NCBI RefSeq assembly: GCF_900156105.1
Contig: NZ_FTMS01000015.1
Span: forward strand, 1-64,000
Direction of reading: 5' to 3'
DNA length: 64,000 nt
DNA from: Alkalispirochaeta americana
GTDB taxonomy: Bacteria; Spirochaetota; Spirochaetia; DSM-27196; Alkalispirochaetaceae
Of the stretch, positions 8,875 to 17,805 are shown one piece after another (the stretch's first letter is position 1; each line of letters begins with the position of its first letter). The position numbers and the translations under genes are program-made. A model generated the notes under the pieces. It saw only the letters and a list, made by a program, of their open reading frames with translations, was not told the origin of the DNA and made no database searches.

Positions 8875-9784
8875 TAGTCATGTGATCCCTCGTAAGAAAG
8901 GTCTCGGGAAAGATCTCCCGGGCTTCCCTCTGGAGGACCTTCAGTTCCCCATAGGTAAAGCGGGGGCTGTAGTGAATGAGCCCCATCTGTTTTATTCCCC
9001 CGGCTCCCCGAGCCAGACGGGCTGCATCGGCGGCGGTCATGTGCTTCTTTGCCATGGCGCTCTCCCGGTTTGCCTCGTCGAACATTCCTTCGCTTATCAG
9101 AAGATCTGAACCGGCTATGTGAGGCATCGCCGAAGCCACAGGAAGCGTATCGGTCATGAAGGTAAACTTCCGGCCTCTTCGGGGCGGCCCCAGCACCATA
9201 TCAGCCGTAACAACCTCACCGACGGCGTTCTGCACGGCCTCGCCCCGCTGAAGCTGTGCCCAGAGAGCACCCCGGGGAACCTGGGCCGCCTCGGCCCGCT
9301 CGGGGTGAAACACTCCCGGCCGGACATCCTCGATGAAGCTGTAGCCCACGCAGACCCGGGAATGTTTGAGCGGAAACGCCCGGACCCGGTAGCCCTCGCC
9401 GAAAAACACATCCTGGGGGAGGGAGGGATCCTGGATCTCCTGAACCCGGATTTCATAGTTGATGTGCATCTCAAGAGCCCGCCGGTTTGCCTCGACGTAC
9501 TCGGCCAGGCGGGGCGGGCCGATGAGAAAGAGGGGGTCCTGCCGATCGACCTGGCTTGAAAGCATGAGCATGCCGGGAAGCCCCGTTATGTGATCAGCGT
9601 GGGTATGAGAAATAAAGATGGCGCTGATCTTTTTCCATTTCAGGTTCAAGGCACGCAAGCTCACCTGCGTACCTTCGCCACAATCAAAGAGAAAGACCTC
9701 TCCCTCGCGACGCAGAAGCACCGAGGTGAGATGCCGATTCGGCAAGGGCATCATACCGCCGCAACCGAGAATAAAGGCTTCCAT
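8783..9784 (-). CDS. rnz: Ribonuclease Z
   Basis: Metallo-beta-lactamase-fold endonuclease that removes the 3' trailer of tRNA precursors. The zinc motif SHTHADH is at residues 59-65 counted from the chosen start, and further metal ligands lie in FPLKHSRVCVGY and near LISEGMF. I choose ATG at 9784 (MEAFILGCGG), the usual start of the family. ATG at 9790 and TTG at 9799 are in frame and possible. The ~27 residues after LTRDHMTIKIP are not typical of the family; this tail is encoded in the overlap with the preceding + strand gene. Divergent from hisS. Confidence 0.92.
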   Translation of the reverse strand: MEAFILGCGGMMPLPNRHLTSVLLRREGEVFLFDCGEGTQVSLRALNLKWKKISAIFISHTHADHITGLPGMLMLSSQVDRQDPLFLIGPPRLAEYVEANRRALEMHINYEIRVQEIQDPSLPQDVFFGEGYRVRAFPLKHSRVCVGYSFIEDVRPGVFHPERAEAAQVPRGALWAQLQRGEAVQNAVGEVVTADMVLGPPRRGRKFTFMTDTLPVASAMPHIAGSDLLISEGMFDEANRESAMAKKHMTAADAARLARGAGGIKQMGLIHYSPRFTYGELKVLQREAREIFPETFLTRDHMTIKIPQDDGVLDDSKVSDSSASRDVPDSQDL

Positions 9785-9800
9785 GTTCATAATCCCCAAG

Positions 9801-9830
9801 ACTGTACCACGCCTTTGCCGCGACTGTCAC
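9801..9830 (-). promoter_or_regulatory. Candidate promoter for rnz
   Basis: Read on the minus strand: GTGACA (9830-9825), an 18-bp spacer, then TACAGT (9806-9801), with ATG candidates 10 and 16 nt further on. This is a good sigma-70 match found by eye; no transcript data. Confidence 0.5.
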
Positions 9831-9859
9831 TGCAGGCAGCACTGCCCGCAGAAATGGGG

Positions 9860-9887
9860 TTACTGAATCGCCTGCATCAGCTATACT
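9860..9887 (+). promoter_or_regulatory. Candidate promoter for hisS, almost leaderless
   Basis: TTACTG (9860-9865), a 16-bp spacer and TATACT (9882-9887). The hisS ATG is only 9 nt after the -10 box, so the transcript would start at or within about 3 nt of the start codon. No Shine-Dalgarno is present before the ATG. Confidence 0.55.
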
Positions 9888-9896
9888 AACCTCACT

Positions 9897-11198
9897 ATGG
9901 AGATTACACCGAGAATTTTGAAGGGTTTCCGGGATTTTCTTCCTCCCGCCGAAATCCGCCGGAAAGAACTGGTACGCATCCTGGAGGACACCTTTCGCTC
10001 CTTTGGCTTTGTCCCCATCGATACTCCCCTGCTGGAATACGCCGAGGTGCTTCTGGGCAAGGGCGGGGGCGAGACAGACAAACAGGTCTATCGATTCAAC
10101 GATCACGGGGGACGCGATGTGGCGCTTCGCTTCGATCTGACCGTTCCCTTTGCCCGCTACATGGCGATGCACCGCAATGAACTGACCCTTCCCTTCAAGC
10201 GGTTTCATATCAACAAAGTCTTTCGTGGCGAGAACACCCAGCGAGGCCGCTACCGGGAGTTCACCCAGTGCGACTTTGACATCGTCGGAACCAGCAGCGT
10301 CTCGGCCGATCTGGAGATAATTCTCATGATCACCGCGGCCTTCAGGGCCCTCAAAATACCGGGCGTGACAGTTCATATCTCGCACCGGGGAATCTTCAAC
10401 CGCTTTCTTCAGGCTCATGATGTGGAAAACAAGAGCGTGGAAATTCTCCGCACCGTGGACAAACTCCGCAAAGTAGGAGCCGACGAAACACGGCAAACCC
10501 TGACCTCCCTGACGTCGGCCGAGGTAGCCGAGAAAACCCTGGCCTTTATCGGAGCATCAGGAACGTTTCAGGAGATTCTCTCAACTCTGGAATCCCTCGC
10601 AGGAGGGCCATGCCCCGAAAGCCAAACCCTGCGAGAGATCGGAGAAGCCCTGGAGACACTGGTCCCCCCGGGGACAGTGGTACTGGATTCTTCGATCACC
10701 CGGGGGCTCGACTACTACACAGGCGTAGTCTTTGAGACCTTTCTGAAGGGAGCCGAAGGGATCGGCTCGGTCTGCTCCGGCGGCCGCTACGACGACCTGG
10801 TCTCGCTCTACAGCAAGGAATCCATGCCCGGCGTGGGCGCCTCAATCGGCCTGGACAGGCTCATTGCAGGACTCGAGGAGCTGGGTCAACTTCCTGGTGA
10901 CGCCGCAGCAGCGGACGTGCTGATTACCATGCAAGACACCGCCCTGACGGGTCACTACCACGCCTTGGGCCAGCGCCTGCGCGCCGCAGGCATCCGGTGC
11001 GAAGTCTTCCCCGAGGCGCAAAAACTTGGACGTCAGTTCGCCTTTGCCGAGCGCAGGGCAATCCCCCTGGCCCTTGTCTGCGGCCCCCGGGAATATCAGG
11101 AAGGAACGGTGAACCTGCGCGTCCTGGCCACCCGGGAGAATCACCAGGACCTTACCGAAAAGACCGCACTGGAGACAATACAAAGGCTCCTGACGTAA
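9897..11198 (+). CDS. hisS: Histidyl-tRNA synthetase
   Basis: 433-aa class II synthetase that charges tRNA-His. Motif 1 is in the FRDFLPP/ELVRILEDTFRSFGF region. Motif 2 is around FRGENTQRGRYREFTQCDFD. The histidine-specific segments are RGLDYYTGVVFE and CSGGRYDDLV, and motif 3 is in GVGASIGLDRL. The C-terminal ~90 residues form the anticodon-binding domain (VLITMQDT...). There is no Shine-Dalgarno. The stop overlaps the ATG of the downstream helicase gene by one base (TAATG). Confidence 0.95.
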   Translation: MEITPRILKGFRDFLPPAEIRRKELVRILEDTFRSFGFVPIDTPLLEYAEVLLGKGGGETDKQVYRFNDHGGRDVALRFDLTVPFARYMAMHRNELTLPFKRFHINKVFRGENTQRGRYREFTQCDFDIVGTSSVSADLEIILMITAAFRALKIPGVTVHISHRGIFNRFLQAHDVENKSVEILRTVDKLRKVGADETRQTLTSLTSAEVAEKTLAFIGASGTFQEILSTLESLAGGPCPESQTLREIGEALETLVPPGTVVLDSSITRGLDYYTGVVFETFLKGAEGIGSVCSGGRYDDLVSLYSKESMPGVGASIGLDRLIAGLEELGQLPGDAAAADVLITMQDTALTGHYHALGQRLRAAGIRCEVFPEAQKLGRQFAFAERRAIPLALVCGPREYQEGTVNLRVLATRENHQDLTEKTALETIQRLLT

Positions 11199-13795
11199 TG
11201 AAATCCACAGATCTTCCTGTTTACCAGCAGCGGGAACGCATCCTGAAGGCTCTCCAGGACCACCGGGTTGTGGTCGTGGAGAGCCCCACGGGGAGCGGCA
11301 AAACCACCCAGTTGCCGATAATCCTCCACGAGGCAGGGTACGCAGCGCAGGGCGTCATCGGCATCACCCAGCCCCGGCGAATAGCGGCTGTTTCGGTGAG
11401 CGCCTTTGTCGCCCGCCAGCTGGAGAGCCCCATGCCCGGCCTGGTGGGCTACAAGATGCGCTTCGACGATCACACCACCCCCGAGACGCGAATCAAGATT
11501 ATGACCGACGGGATTCTCCTGCAGGAGATCAAAGCTGATCAGCATCTTTCTGAATACAGCGTCATCATGGTGGACGAGGCCCACGAGCGAAGCCTCAATA
11601 TCGACTTTGTCCTGGGCCTCCTCAAGCGCGCCCTGACCCTGCGGGAAGATCTTCGTGTCATTGTTTCGTCGGCCACGATCAATACCACCGTTTTCAGCGA
11701 GTATTTCGATTCCTGCCCGGTGGTCTCAATCGACACACCCATGTACCCCGTTCAGGTAATCTACGATGACCCTCTGGGTCCGGCGCTCCGGGCAAACCTT
11801 CATCAGGAGCGATCATTCCGGGAAGACCGCGAAGAACCCCGATCCCTCCGGGAGGCCTCCTACGACGCCCGATTGAACCAGATAACGGACATCGTCGCCC
11901 GAGTTATGGAAGAGGAAGAAACTCCGGGCGATTTTCTGATCTTCCTGCCGGGAGAGCAGATGATCAAGGACTGCATCACCCGCCTCTACTCTCAACCCTT
12001 TCACGGAAATCTCCAGATCCTTCCTCTCTACGGGCGCCTCTCCAAGGAGGAACAGGATGCAGTCTTCCCGCCGCCCCCCGAAGGAAAAACCAAGGTGGTG
12101 GTGGCGACAAATATCGCCGAAACCAGCATCACCATCAACGGGGTTACCCTGGTTATCGATAGTGGCCTGGCCAAGACAAACCACTACAACCCCCGAACCT
12201 ATACCTCGGCGCTTATCGAAGGCCCCATCGCCCGGGCGGGAGCCGATCAGCGCAAAGGCAGGGCCGGAAGAACCCAGCCGGGGCGGTGCTACCGCCTCTA
12301 TAGCAAACAGGATTACGAGAACCGGCCTCTTTTCCCGGAAGACGAAATATACCGGACCGACCTTTCCGAGGTTGTCCTGAGGATGGCCGAGCTGGGAATC
12401 AGGGATTTCGAGAACTTCGATTTTATCTCCTCTCCGGGCAGGGGAAACATCCTGGGAGCGGTCGAGACGCTCCGCCTGCTCGATGCCATCGATGACACAA
12501 GGGAACTCACCACCACAGGCCGAATGATGGCTGTCTTTCCCCTCCTGCCGCGCCACTCCCGGATCATTCTGGAAGCAATCAACCGCTTCCCCCAGGTTCT
12601 GGAGGAGGTGATCACGGCTGTGGCCTTTCTCACCTCGGCCACGCCCTTCATTCTGCCCCCGGGAGAGGAAGTAGAAGCCCGCCAGGCCCACCACCGGTAC
12701 CGCGACGAGCTGGGAGATTTTGTGAGCTACCTGCGCCTTTTCGCCGGATACCAGGATGCCCGAAACCCTACAGCCTTCTGCCAGAGCCGCTACCTGGACC
12801 CCCGCACCATGGCAGAGATCGTCAACGTGCAAAAGCAACTCAAGGAGATCGTCTCGGACATGGACATCCCGGTTCTCGCCGGGGGGCCGAGGTCGGATTA
12901 TCTCACGGCAATCGGCCGGGGTCTTATCCAGTTTGTCTGTATCCACACCGGCCGCGGCGTGTACCAGAGCCTGACGGCGGAGCGAATCCAGATTCACCCG
13001 GGGTCAGGACTCTTCCGGGAATCCCCTCCTTTTATCGTGGCAGGCGAGATCGTACGCACCAGCAAAACCTATGCACGCAGCGTCTCGCCCCTGAGAAAGG
13101 AATGGGTCCGGAAGATCTCGGAAGATCTGTACCGGGGACTCTGTACAGAGATAGCCGGGGGAGGCAAGAAGAAGGCACGGTCCGATGAAAACCATCCCGG
13201 GGAGAAACGCAGCGCCTCCCGGCGGGATACCACCTGGCAGATTCAGCTTGGCGAACACACGATTCCTCTGAAACCCTACAAGGGCAAGAAGAAAATAGCC
13301 TGCATTCCCTACGATACCCTCACCGCCCTGGGCCGCAAAGGAGAGACGATCCCCCGGGAAAGCTCCACCGGCGCTGTTCGCGTGCGGGTGGAGCTGGGCA
13401 AGCATTCCCTCCTGGAGGGGCTCAAGCTCTCGACCCTCCTGCGAATAGCGCCCTATCTGCCGGCGTCGCCGAAGATATGCGCCTCCTGGCCCGGTAAAGA
13501 CGCCCTGGAGATGCCCGAAAAAGCGCCGGAGCTTCTGCGCTTCCTGGAAAACATCCTTGCTCTGGCGCCGGTGAAGCGGTCTCACCACCAGCTGGGGTTC
13601 ATCGCGCTCTACTGTTCCCGGGACAGCCATTACTGGTTCAAGCCCAACCGGGGCTTTCTGAACGCCGTAGCCGAGAGCCTGGCCAGCCTGGAGCAACTCA
13701 TCGACGAGCTCCAGGAGGCAAGTTGTCCCCCGGGCCAGATCGAAAAGGTGAGCGCCCTCTACCGCCGGCTCTCGCAGATTCTGGAGCAGGTCTGA
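11198..13795 (+). CDS. hrpA: DEAH-box ATP-dependent helicase (HrpA-like)
   Basis: 865 aa. The start ATG overlaps the hisS stop; the frame is open 67 codons further upstream, but that region lies inside hisS. Walker A is ESPTGSGKTTQLP near residue 30, motif II is MVDEAHERSL (DEAH), motif III is SSATI, and the C-terminal helicase motifs are ATNIAETSITI and QRKGRAGRTQPGRCYRLY. It has the helicase-associated winged-helix/ratchet and an OB-like domain. HrpA-type helicases act on RNA in ribosome rescue and mRNA processing. It is shorter than E. coli HrpA (about 1300 aa) and lacks that protein's long C-terminal region. The gene may be co-transcribed with hisS. Confidence 0.88.
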   Translation: MKSTDLPVYQQRERILKALQDHRVVVVESPTGSGKTTQLPIILHEAGYAAQGVIGITQPRRIAAVSVSAFVARQLESPMPGLVGYKMRFDDHTTPETRIKIMTDGILLQEIKADQHLSEYSVIMVDEAHERSLNIDFVLGLLKRALTLREDLRVIVSSATINTTVFSEYFDSCPVVSIDTPMYPVQVIYDDPLGPALRANLHQERSFREDREEPRSLREASYDARLNQITDIVARVMEEEETPGDFLIFLPGEQMIKDCITRLYSQPFHGNLQILPLYGRLSKEEQDAVFPPPPEGKTKVVVATNIAETSITINGVTLVIDSGLAKTNHYNPRTYTSALIEGPIARAGADQRKGRAGRTQPGRCYRLYSKQDYENRPLFPEDEIYRTDLSEVVLRMAELGIRDFENFDFISSPGRGNILGAVETLRLLDAIDDTRELTTTGRMMAVFPLLPRHSRIILEAINRFPQVLEEVITAVAFLTSATPFILPPGEEVEARQAHHRYRDELGDFVSYLRLFAGYQDARNPTAFCQSRYLDPRTMAEIVNVQKQLKEIVSDMDIPVLAGGPRSDYLTAIGRGLIQFVCIHTGRGVYQSLTAERIQIHPGSGLFRESPPFIVAGEIVRTSKTYARSVSPLRKEWVRKISEDLYRGLCTEIAGGGKKKARSDENHPGEKRSASRRDTTWQIQLGEHTIPLKPYKGKKKIACIPYDTLTALGRKGETIPRESSTGAVRVRVELGKHSLLEGLKLSTLLRIAPYLPASPKICASWPGKDALEMPEKAPELLRFLENILALAPVKRSHHQLGFIALYCSRDSHYWFKPNRGFLNAVAESLASLEQLIDELQEASCPPGQIEKVSALYRRLSQILEQV

Positions 13796-13823
13796 GGCCG
13801 ACCCTGCCCGGTTTCCCGGGGAT

Positions 13824-14852
13824 CTATTCGTAGATCGTCAGCCGATAATCGCCATAAGCTTCGTAGAAGGAGGTCACGAAGAGGCGGTACATTCCCGATG
13901 AGGGCAGGACAATGTCCAGCAAGCTGTTTCCATCGCCGCCTCCGTCGTCGTCCATCGCCAGGGGACGCCCGTCGGGGTCACTCACGTAGAGCACGGGGTC
14001 AAAGTCATCGGAGTCAAGAGCAATACGAACCGATTGCCCCGGGCGCCCCTCATACTCGTAGACGCTGTAGAGACGTCCATCGTAGGCCCGGCGCCCGCCC
14101 TGACGCAAGGTTCCATCGTAGCGCGCTACCAGGGTCCTGCGTTGGGAGGATATCTCCAGCTCGTAGGAACCGGCCCGGCTCCCGCCCACGCTGGTGGCTA
14201 TTACCAGGAGCGTCCCGTCATCCTGAAACCGGTATACCAGGCGACTGTCCAGCCCCTCGCCGCCATCATCGTCGTAGAAGCTGCGCCCCTCCTGATCGAT
14301 GACCTCCAGGAAGGCGTCAAAATCATCGGAACGGAGATCGATGGTCATCTCGTCACCGGCCCTTCCCCTCACCTGGTAGAGGCTGGACCAGCGGTCACCC
14401 CCGCCCTCTCCTTTTTCCAGAGCACCCCGCCGGACCTCTCCTGCTGCGATCTCCCGGGGAGGACGCCGGGACGTCACAGTCAGCGTGTATCGCCCCTCCC
14501 GGTCACGGAAGGCCGCAGAGACCCTGAGAACCAGCTGTCCCGACGAGGGCATGACCCGCAGAAATCCCGCGTTCAGTCCATCGTAATCATCGTTACTCAG
14601 GGAAGTGCCGTTGGGCAATTCTGCATCGATCCAGGTATCTACCTCGGTACTGGCGGCGATCACCTCGATCAGCGCACCCTCTTCAACCCGAACCCGGTAA
14701 ACGTTGCGAGCGTCTTCCAGGATAGATCCCCGGAGAATTTCTCCCGAGGCCCGCAGAAGCTCTTCCTGGGCCGCAACCGGAAAGATCCAGCCCCCTGCCA
14801 TAAGGATAGTTGCAGACAGCAGCTGCACCAGCACCTTTCGGTTTGTTCTCAT
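13824..14852 (-). CDS. Secreted protein with three PPC-type domains
   Basis: 342 aa. I start at ATG 14852 because it follows GGAAAGGTG and opens a clear signal peptide (MRTNRKVLVQLLSATILMAG... ending at VAAQ). Earlier in-frame codons give no signal sequence. Three repeats of about 105 residues each contain the pattern RYTLTV / SYELEIS / DYRLTIYE and DD(Y/F)D acidic loops (SDDFDAFLEV, SDDFDPVLYV). These are typical of bacterial pre-peptidase C-terminal (PPC) beta-sandwich domains, usually attached to secreted enzymes. No catalytic domain is present, so it is probably a periplasmic or outer-membrane binding protein. It lies 112 bp after aroB. Confidence 0.78.
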   Translation of the reverse strand: MRTNRKVLVQLLSATILMAGGWIFPVAAQEELLRASGEILRGSILEDARNVYRVRVEEGALIEVIAASTEVDTWIDAELPNGTSLSNDDYDGLNAGFLRVMPSSGQLVLRVSAAFRDREGRYTLTVTSRRPPREIAAGEVRRGALEKGEGGGDRWSSLYQVRGRAGDEMTIDLRSDDFDAFLEVIDQEGRSFYDDDGGEGLDSRLVYRFQDDGTLLVIATSVGGSRAGSYELEISSQRRTLVARYDGTLRQGGRRAYDGRLYSVYEYEGRPGQSVRIALDSDDFDPVLYVSDPDGRPLAMDDDGGGDGNSLLDIVLPSSGMYRLFVTSFYEAYGDYRLTIYE

Positions 14853-14919
14853 CGTCGTTTCACCTTTCCTTGGTGTGAAGATATTCCTGAAGAAATTGCC
14901 GCTCCCTGATAGTCTGTGG

Positions 14920-14944
14920 CAGGGGCCGTATACCCAGGCCCCTG
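14920..14944. promoter_or_regulatory. Hairpin between aroB and the PPC gene
   Basis: CAGGGGCC (14920-14927) and GGCCCCTG (14937-14944) are perfect 8-bp arms with a 9-base loop. No T-run follows on the minus strand, so this may be an attenuator, an mRNA processing or stability element, or a weak terminator between the two co-directional genes. Confidence 0.45.
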
Positions 14945-14964
14945 AACCAGTTTTCATCCGGAGG

Positions 14965-16017
14965 CTATTCCAGGAGGGACCGAACCCGCTCCAGCGGCAC
15001 AGGGTGCTGCACCGTTGCGAAGGGGCCGGTCTGCACGATAAAGTATACCCCATCGTGGCGGCGTTTCTTGTCCTGGGCCATGGCATCTGTGATATTTTCT
15101 GCCCTGGCAGGACGCTCTCTCCAGGGATACCCGTAGCGGTCCAGAATCGCCTCCACCCGTTCAGCCCAGGCTGGATCCGTCAGTCCCTCGGCCCGCCCCA
15201 GGTCCATGGCACGAGCGATTCCCCAGGCCACGGCCTCTCCGTGGGTCCAGACCCCAAGACCAAGGCACGCCTCCAGAGCGTGTCCAAAGGTGTGGCCCAG
15301 ATTCAGGTGAGCGCGGCGACCCTGCTCGGTGAAATCCTCGGCCACCACCCGGCACTTTACCAGGACCGCCCGACGGATCAGCTCCGGGAGCAGGGACGGA
15401 TCCCGCCCGCACACCGCCGGAGCCTCATTTTCAAGAATCTTCAGAAGTTCCGGATCATCCAGCAAGGCCGCCTTGATCACCTCGGCCAGACCGCTGCGGT
15501 ATTCCCTCTCGCTCAGGGTCTGCAGAAGCTCCGGGACAAGGCGCACTTCCCGAGCCGGGTAAAAGGTGCCCACCATATTTTTGTATCCTTCCAGATCGAT
15601 CCCGGTTTTGCCGCCGATCGCTGCATCGACCATGGCCAGGAGCGATGAGGGAACCAGCACCACCTCGATTCCCCGCAAATAGATGCTCGCCGCGAAGGCG
15701 GCAAGATCCGTGACAGCTCCCCCACCCAGGGCAGCGATGGCGCTGTCGCGACGCAATCCCAGACGGGCGAACTCCTGGAGAAGATAGTTCAAGACGGCCA
15801 TATCCTTGCAGGCTTCCCCGGCGGGGACCACAAGATGAGAGGAGGGAATGCCCGGGAGGCCTTCCTTCGGAAGGAGCCTGGCGGTATTTTCATCGACAAT
15901 AACAGCCTCGAAGCCCCCGGAATCACCCCTGGGGGAATCACACACAAGAGCCTCTTCAGGCTTCACAAGAGAAACCCGGGAAGAGGCTCCTCCCAGTTCC
16001 AGCTGAGCAATATTCAT
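14965..16017 (-). CDS. aroB: 3-dehydroquinate synthase
   Basis: 350 aa. Converts DAHP to 3-dehydroquinate, the second step of the shikimate pathway, using NAD and a divalent metal. Family motifs: GEACKDMAVLNYLL, ALGGGAVTDLAAFAASIYLRGI (NAD/metal region), SSLLAMVDAAIGGKTGID, and the metal-binding HLNLGHTFGHALE. Length is normal. ATG at 16017 has no Shine-Dalgarno but has a TACAAT box 7 nt upstream. No other shikimate gene is nearby. Confidence 0.93.
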   Translation of the reverse strand: MNIAQLELGGASSRVSLVKPEEALVCDSPRGDSGGFEAVIVDENTARLLPKEGLPGIPSSHLVVPAGEACKDMAVLNYLLQEFARLGLRRDSAIAALGGGAVTDLAAFAASIYLRGIEVVLVPSSLLAMVDAAIGGKTGIDLEGYKNMVGTFYPAREVRLVPELLQTLSEREYRSGLAEVIKAALLDDPELLKILENEAPAVCGRDPSLLPELIRRAVLVKCRVVAEDFTEQGRRAHLNLGHTFGHALEACLGLGVWTHGEAVAWGIARAMDLGRAEGLTDPAWAERVEAILDRYGYPWRERPARAENITDAMAQDKKRRHDGVYFIVQTGPFATVQHPVPLERVRSLLE

Positions 16018-16024
16018 GTGGCCT

Positions 16025-16054
16025 ATTGTATACGACGAGGCCCCTCTGCGTCAG
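16025..16054 (-). promoter_or_regulatory. Candidate promoter for aroB, leaderless type
   Basis: Minus strand: CTGACG (16054-16049), 18-bp spacer, TACAAT (16030-16025), then 7 nt to the aroB ATG. The first transcribed base would be at the start codon. Confidence 0.45.
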
Positions 16055-16065
16055 GCCGAGGGGTA

Positions 16066-16512
16066 TCAGCAGCAGGTTTTTGTCAGAGCCTCTTCTACCG
16101 GGGTGGTGTTCCGGGACTCCCGGGCGTTCTCGGGATCTTCCGGGGGCTCCTGCGGGGTCCGGTCTGAGGTCCAATCTCCCGGTGCCCTGTCGGGTGCGAT
16201 AATCCCTGCCTGAAGAGCAAAGATCAGATTTTCGATAAAGGGGTCGATGATTCGGTAGACGCGGCGGTTTCCGCGAACTTCGCTCTCTACAACACCCTTT
16301 TGTTTCAGCGCTACCAGATGCTGCGAGACCACCGGCTGGGGCTGGCCCAGACAGGTCCACAGCTCGGATACACACGCCTCCTCCCCCCGGGCTATCCGGC
16401 ACAGGAGGCGCAACCGCATGGGGTGGCCGCAGACCTTGAGCTTTTCGGCGCAGAGGTCAACGGACTCGTCGGAACAGCACCCCGCCGTTCCACTCGTTGA
16501 ATAGGTACTCAT
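16066..16512 (-). CDS. ArsR-family metal-type repressor
   Basis: 148 aa. Winged helix-turn-helix of the ArsR/SmtB family: LKVCGHPMRLRLLCRIARGE, then the recognition helix region in LGQPQPVVSQHLVALKQKGVV and wing residues in GNRRVYRI. Cysteine pairs occur at both ends (GCC near residue 12 and TCC as the last residues), plus C21, C28, C38 and C47 in the N-terminal half, suggesting a soft-metal, arsenite or redox sensor. The acidic Pro-rich tail (about residues 105-140) is unusual. No metal-efflux gene is adjacent, so the target is unknown; autoregulation is likely. No Shine-Dalgarno. Confidence 0.82.
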   Translation of the reverse strand: MSTYSTSGTAGCCSDESVDLCAEKLKVCGHPMRLRLLCRIARGEEACVSELWTCLGQPQPVVSQHLVALKQKGVVESEVRGNRRVYRIIDPFIENLIFALQAGIIAPDRAPGDWTSDRTPQEPPEDPENARESRNTTPVEEALTKTCC

Positions 16513-16518
16513 GAATAC

Positions 16519-16547
16519 AGTCTACCGGAGAAGGGAAAATAAATCAA
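16519..16547 (-). promoter_or_regulatory. Candidate promoter for the ArsR gene, leaderless type
   Basis: Minus strand: TTGATT (16547-16542), 17-bp spacer, TAGACT (16524-16519), then 6 nt to ATG at 16512. The AT-rich block just upstream (about 16536-16556) is where an ArsR operator would be expected, but I see no clean inverted repeat. Confidence 0.5.
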
Positions 16548-16570
16548 TATATAGTCTTTTGCATAGGCAA

Positions 16571-16861
16571 TCAGGTTGCGGCGGTTTTCTCGGCCTTCCT
16601 GGTTTGCTCCGATTTCTTTGGTGCCTCCGCAGGCGCAGCCTTCCCTGCCTTCCCTTCGCTGGCACTTCCGCTTCCTTTTGCTTTGCTATCGTTCACATAA
16701 AAGCCGCTTCCCTTGAAGATGACTCCGGCTCCCCCCGTTATGATTCGTCGTAACTCGGGCTTCTCGCAGGAGGGGCAATCAACCAGCGCATCGGCTGCCA
16801 TGGACTGAAAGGTCTCGAAGGTGTGGCCACAACTTCGGCACTGATAATCATAGCTAGGCAT
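16571..16861 (-). CDS. FmdB-type small zinc-ribbon protein
   Basis: 96 aa. I start at ATG 16861, preceded by GGGAGGTG; the open frame extends upstream but without a ribosome site. Begins MPSYDYQCRSCGHTFE and has a second CPSC pair 23 residues later, the four-cysteine zinc ribbon of the FmdB/CxxC_CXXC_SSSS regulatory family. The GAGVIFKGSGFYVND motif is also characteristic. The tail is Lys/Ala/Ser-rich and low in complexity. Function in the family is poorly defined (putative regulatory protein). Confidence 0.85.
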   Translation of the reverse strand: MPSYDYQCRSCGHTFETFQSMAADALVDCPSCEKPELRRIITGGAGVIFKGSGFYVNDSKAKGSGSASEGKAGKAAPAEAPKKSEQTRKAEKTAAT

Positions 16862-16971
16862 TTGTTCACCTCCCAAGTGATGGAACAATAAGTGGATACG
16901 GAAATATACCGAACTGGAGCACATCGGGCAAGAGCCGAAGAGCGAAGGCGGGGATCAGATCAGCCCGGAAC

Positions 16972-17745
16972 CTACCCGATGTTTTCCCGCACCGGCACCC
17001 CCTGCTCTGCCAGAAACGCCTTGATACCGGGCACGGTATAATCGCCGTAATGGACCATGCTCGCCACAAGAGCTGCATCGGCCGAGCCCTCCTGAAAAAC
17101 CTCCAGAAGGTGCTCCGGCTTTCCCGCTCCTCCCGAGGCGACAACAGGAACGGAGACAGCCCGGGAAATCATTCCGGTCAGACGGCACTCGTAACCCTCA
17201 CGGGTCCCATCGGCATCGATGCTGTTCAGGACAATCTCACCCGCTCCCAGGGAAACAGCCTGACGAGCCCAGTCCAGAGCGTCCAGATCCGTGGGTGTCC
17301 GCCCGCCGTTGATCACAACGCGATACCCGCTGGGCATCGCCTCGTCGGCAAGCGCGTCCATACCAAGAACGATACATTGCCGTCCGAATCGCGCCGCACC
17401 TTCACGGAGAATCGCAGGATTTTTGACAGCCTGGCTGTTGAGGCTCACCTTTTCCGCCCCGGCCAGCAGGACCGCTCGCATGTCCTCCAGGCTGGCAAGC
17501 CCCCCTCCGACAGAAAAGGGGATAAAGATCTGGGCCGCTACCTGACGAACCACCTCAATCATGATCCCTCTTCCTTCAGCGCTGGCGGTAATATCATAAA
17601 AGACCAGCTCATCGGCACCGGTCTCGTAGTATTGCCGCGCCAGCGCAACGGGATCACCGATCTCTACATTGTTTTTAAAGCGAACTCCCTTGGTAACCCG
17701 CCCATCCCGGACATCAAGACAAACAACAATTCTCTTTTGAAGCAT
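16972..17745 (-). CDS. hisF: Imidazole glycerol phosphate synthase, cyclase subunit
   Basis: 257 aa (beta/alpha)8 barrel. Catalytic Asp residues are in [11 protein letters not shown] and in [11 protein letters not shown]; phosphate-binding segments are PFSVGGG and [15 protein letters not shown]. Works with HisH to make imidazole glycerol phosphate and AICAR in histidine synthesis. I choose ATG 17745, 7 nt after AGGAG; a GTG two codons earlier is possible. It follows hisH by 60 bp, which contain a nine-base G run (minus strand). No other histidine biosynthesis gene is in the window. Confidence 0.95.
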   Translation of the reverse strand: MLQKRIVVCLDVRDGRVTKGVRFKNNVEIGDPVALARQYYETGADELVFYDITASAEGRGIMIEVVRQVAAQIFIPFSVGGGLASLEDMRAVLLAGAEKVSLNSQAVKNPAILREGAARFGRQCIVLGMDALADEAMPSGYRVVINGGRTPTDLDALDWARQAVSLGAGEIVLNSIDADGTREGYECRLTGMISRAVSVPVVASGGAGKPEHLLEVFQEGSADAALVASMVHYGDYTVPGIKAFLAEQGVPVRENIG

Positions 17746-17776
17746 GATCACTCTCCTTTTTACGCATCCTCTTCTG

Positions 17777-17785
17777 CCCCCCCCC
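17777..17785. repeat. Homopolymer C9 (G9 on the coding strand) between hisH and hisF
   Basis: Nine consecutive C on the plus strand in the 60-bp spacer upstream of hisF. It lies in non-coding DNA, so length changes would affect only the leader or spacing. Confidence 0.9.
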
Positions 17786-17805
17786 GGAAAAATCGGCAGC
17801 CCCTC

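Noticed and set aside
13796-13823. CCCGG/CCGGG structure between the helicase and PPC genes
   Set aside because: Five pairs, short loop and no T-run; not separable from chance in GC-rich DNA.
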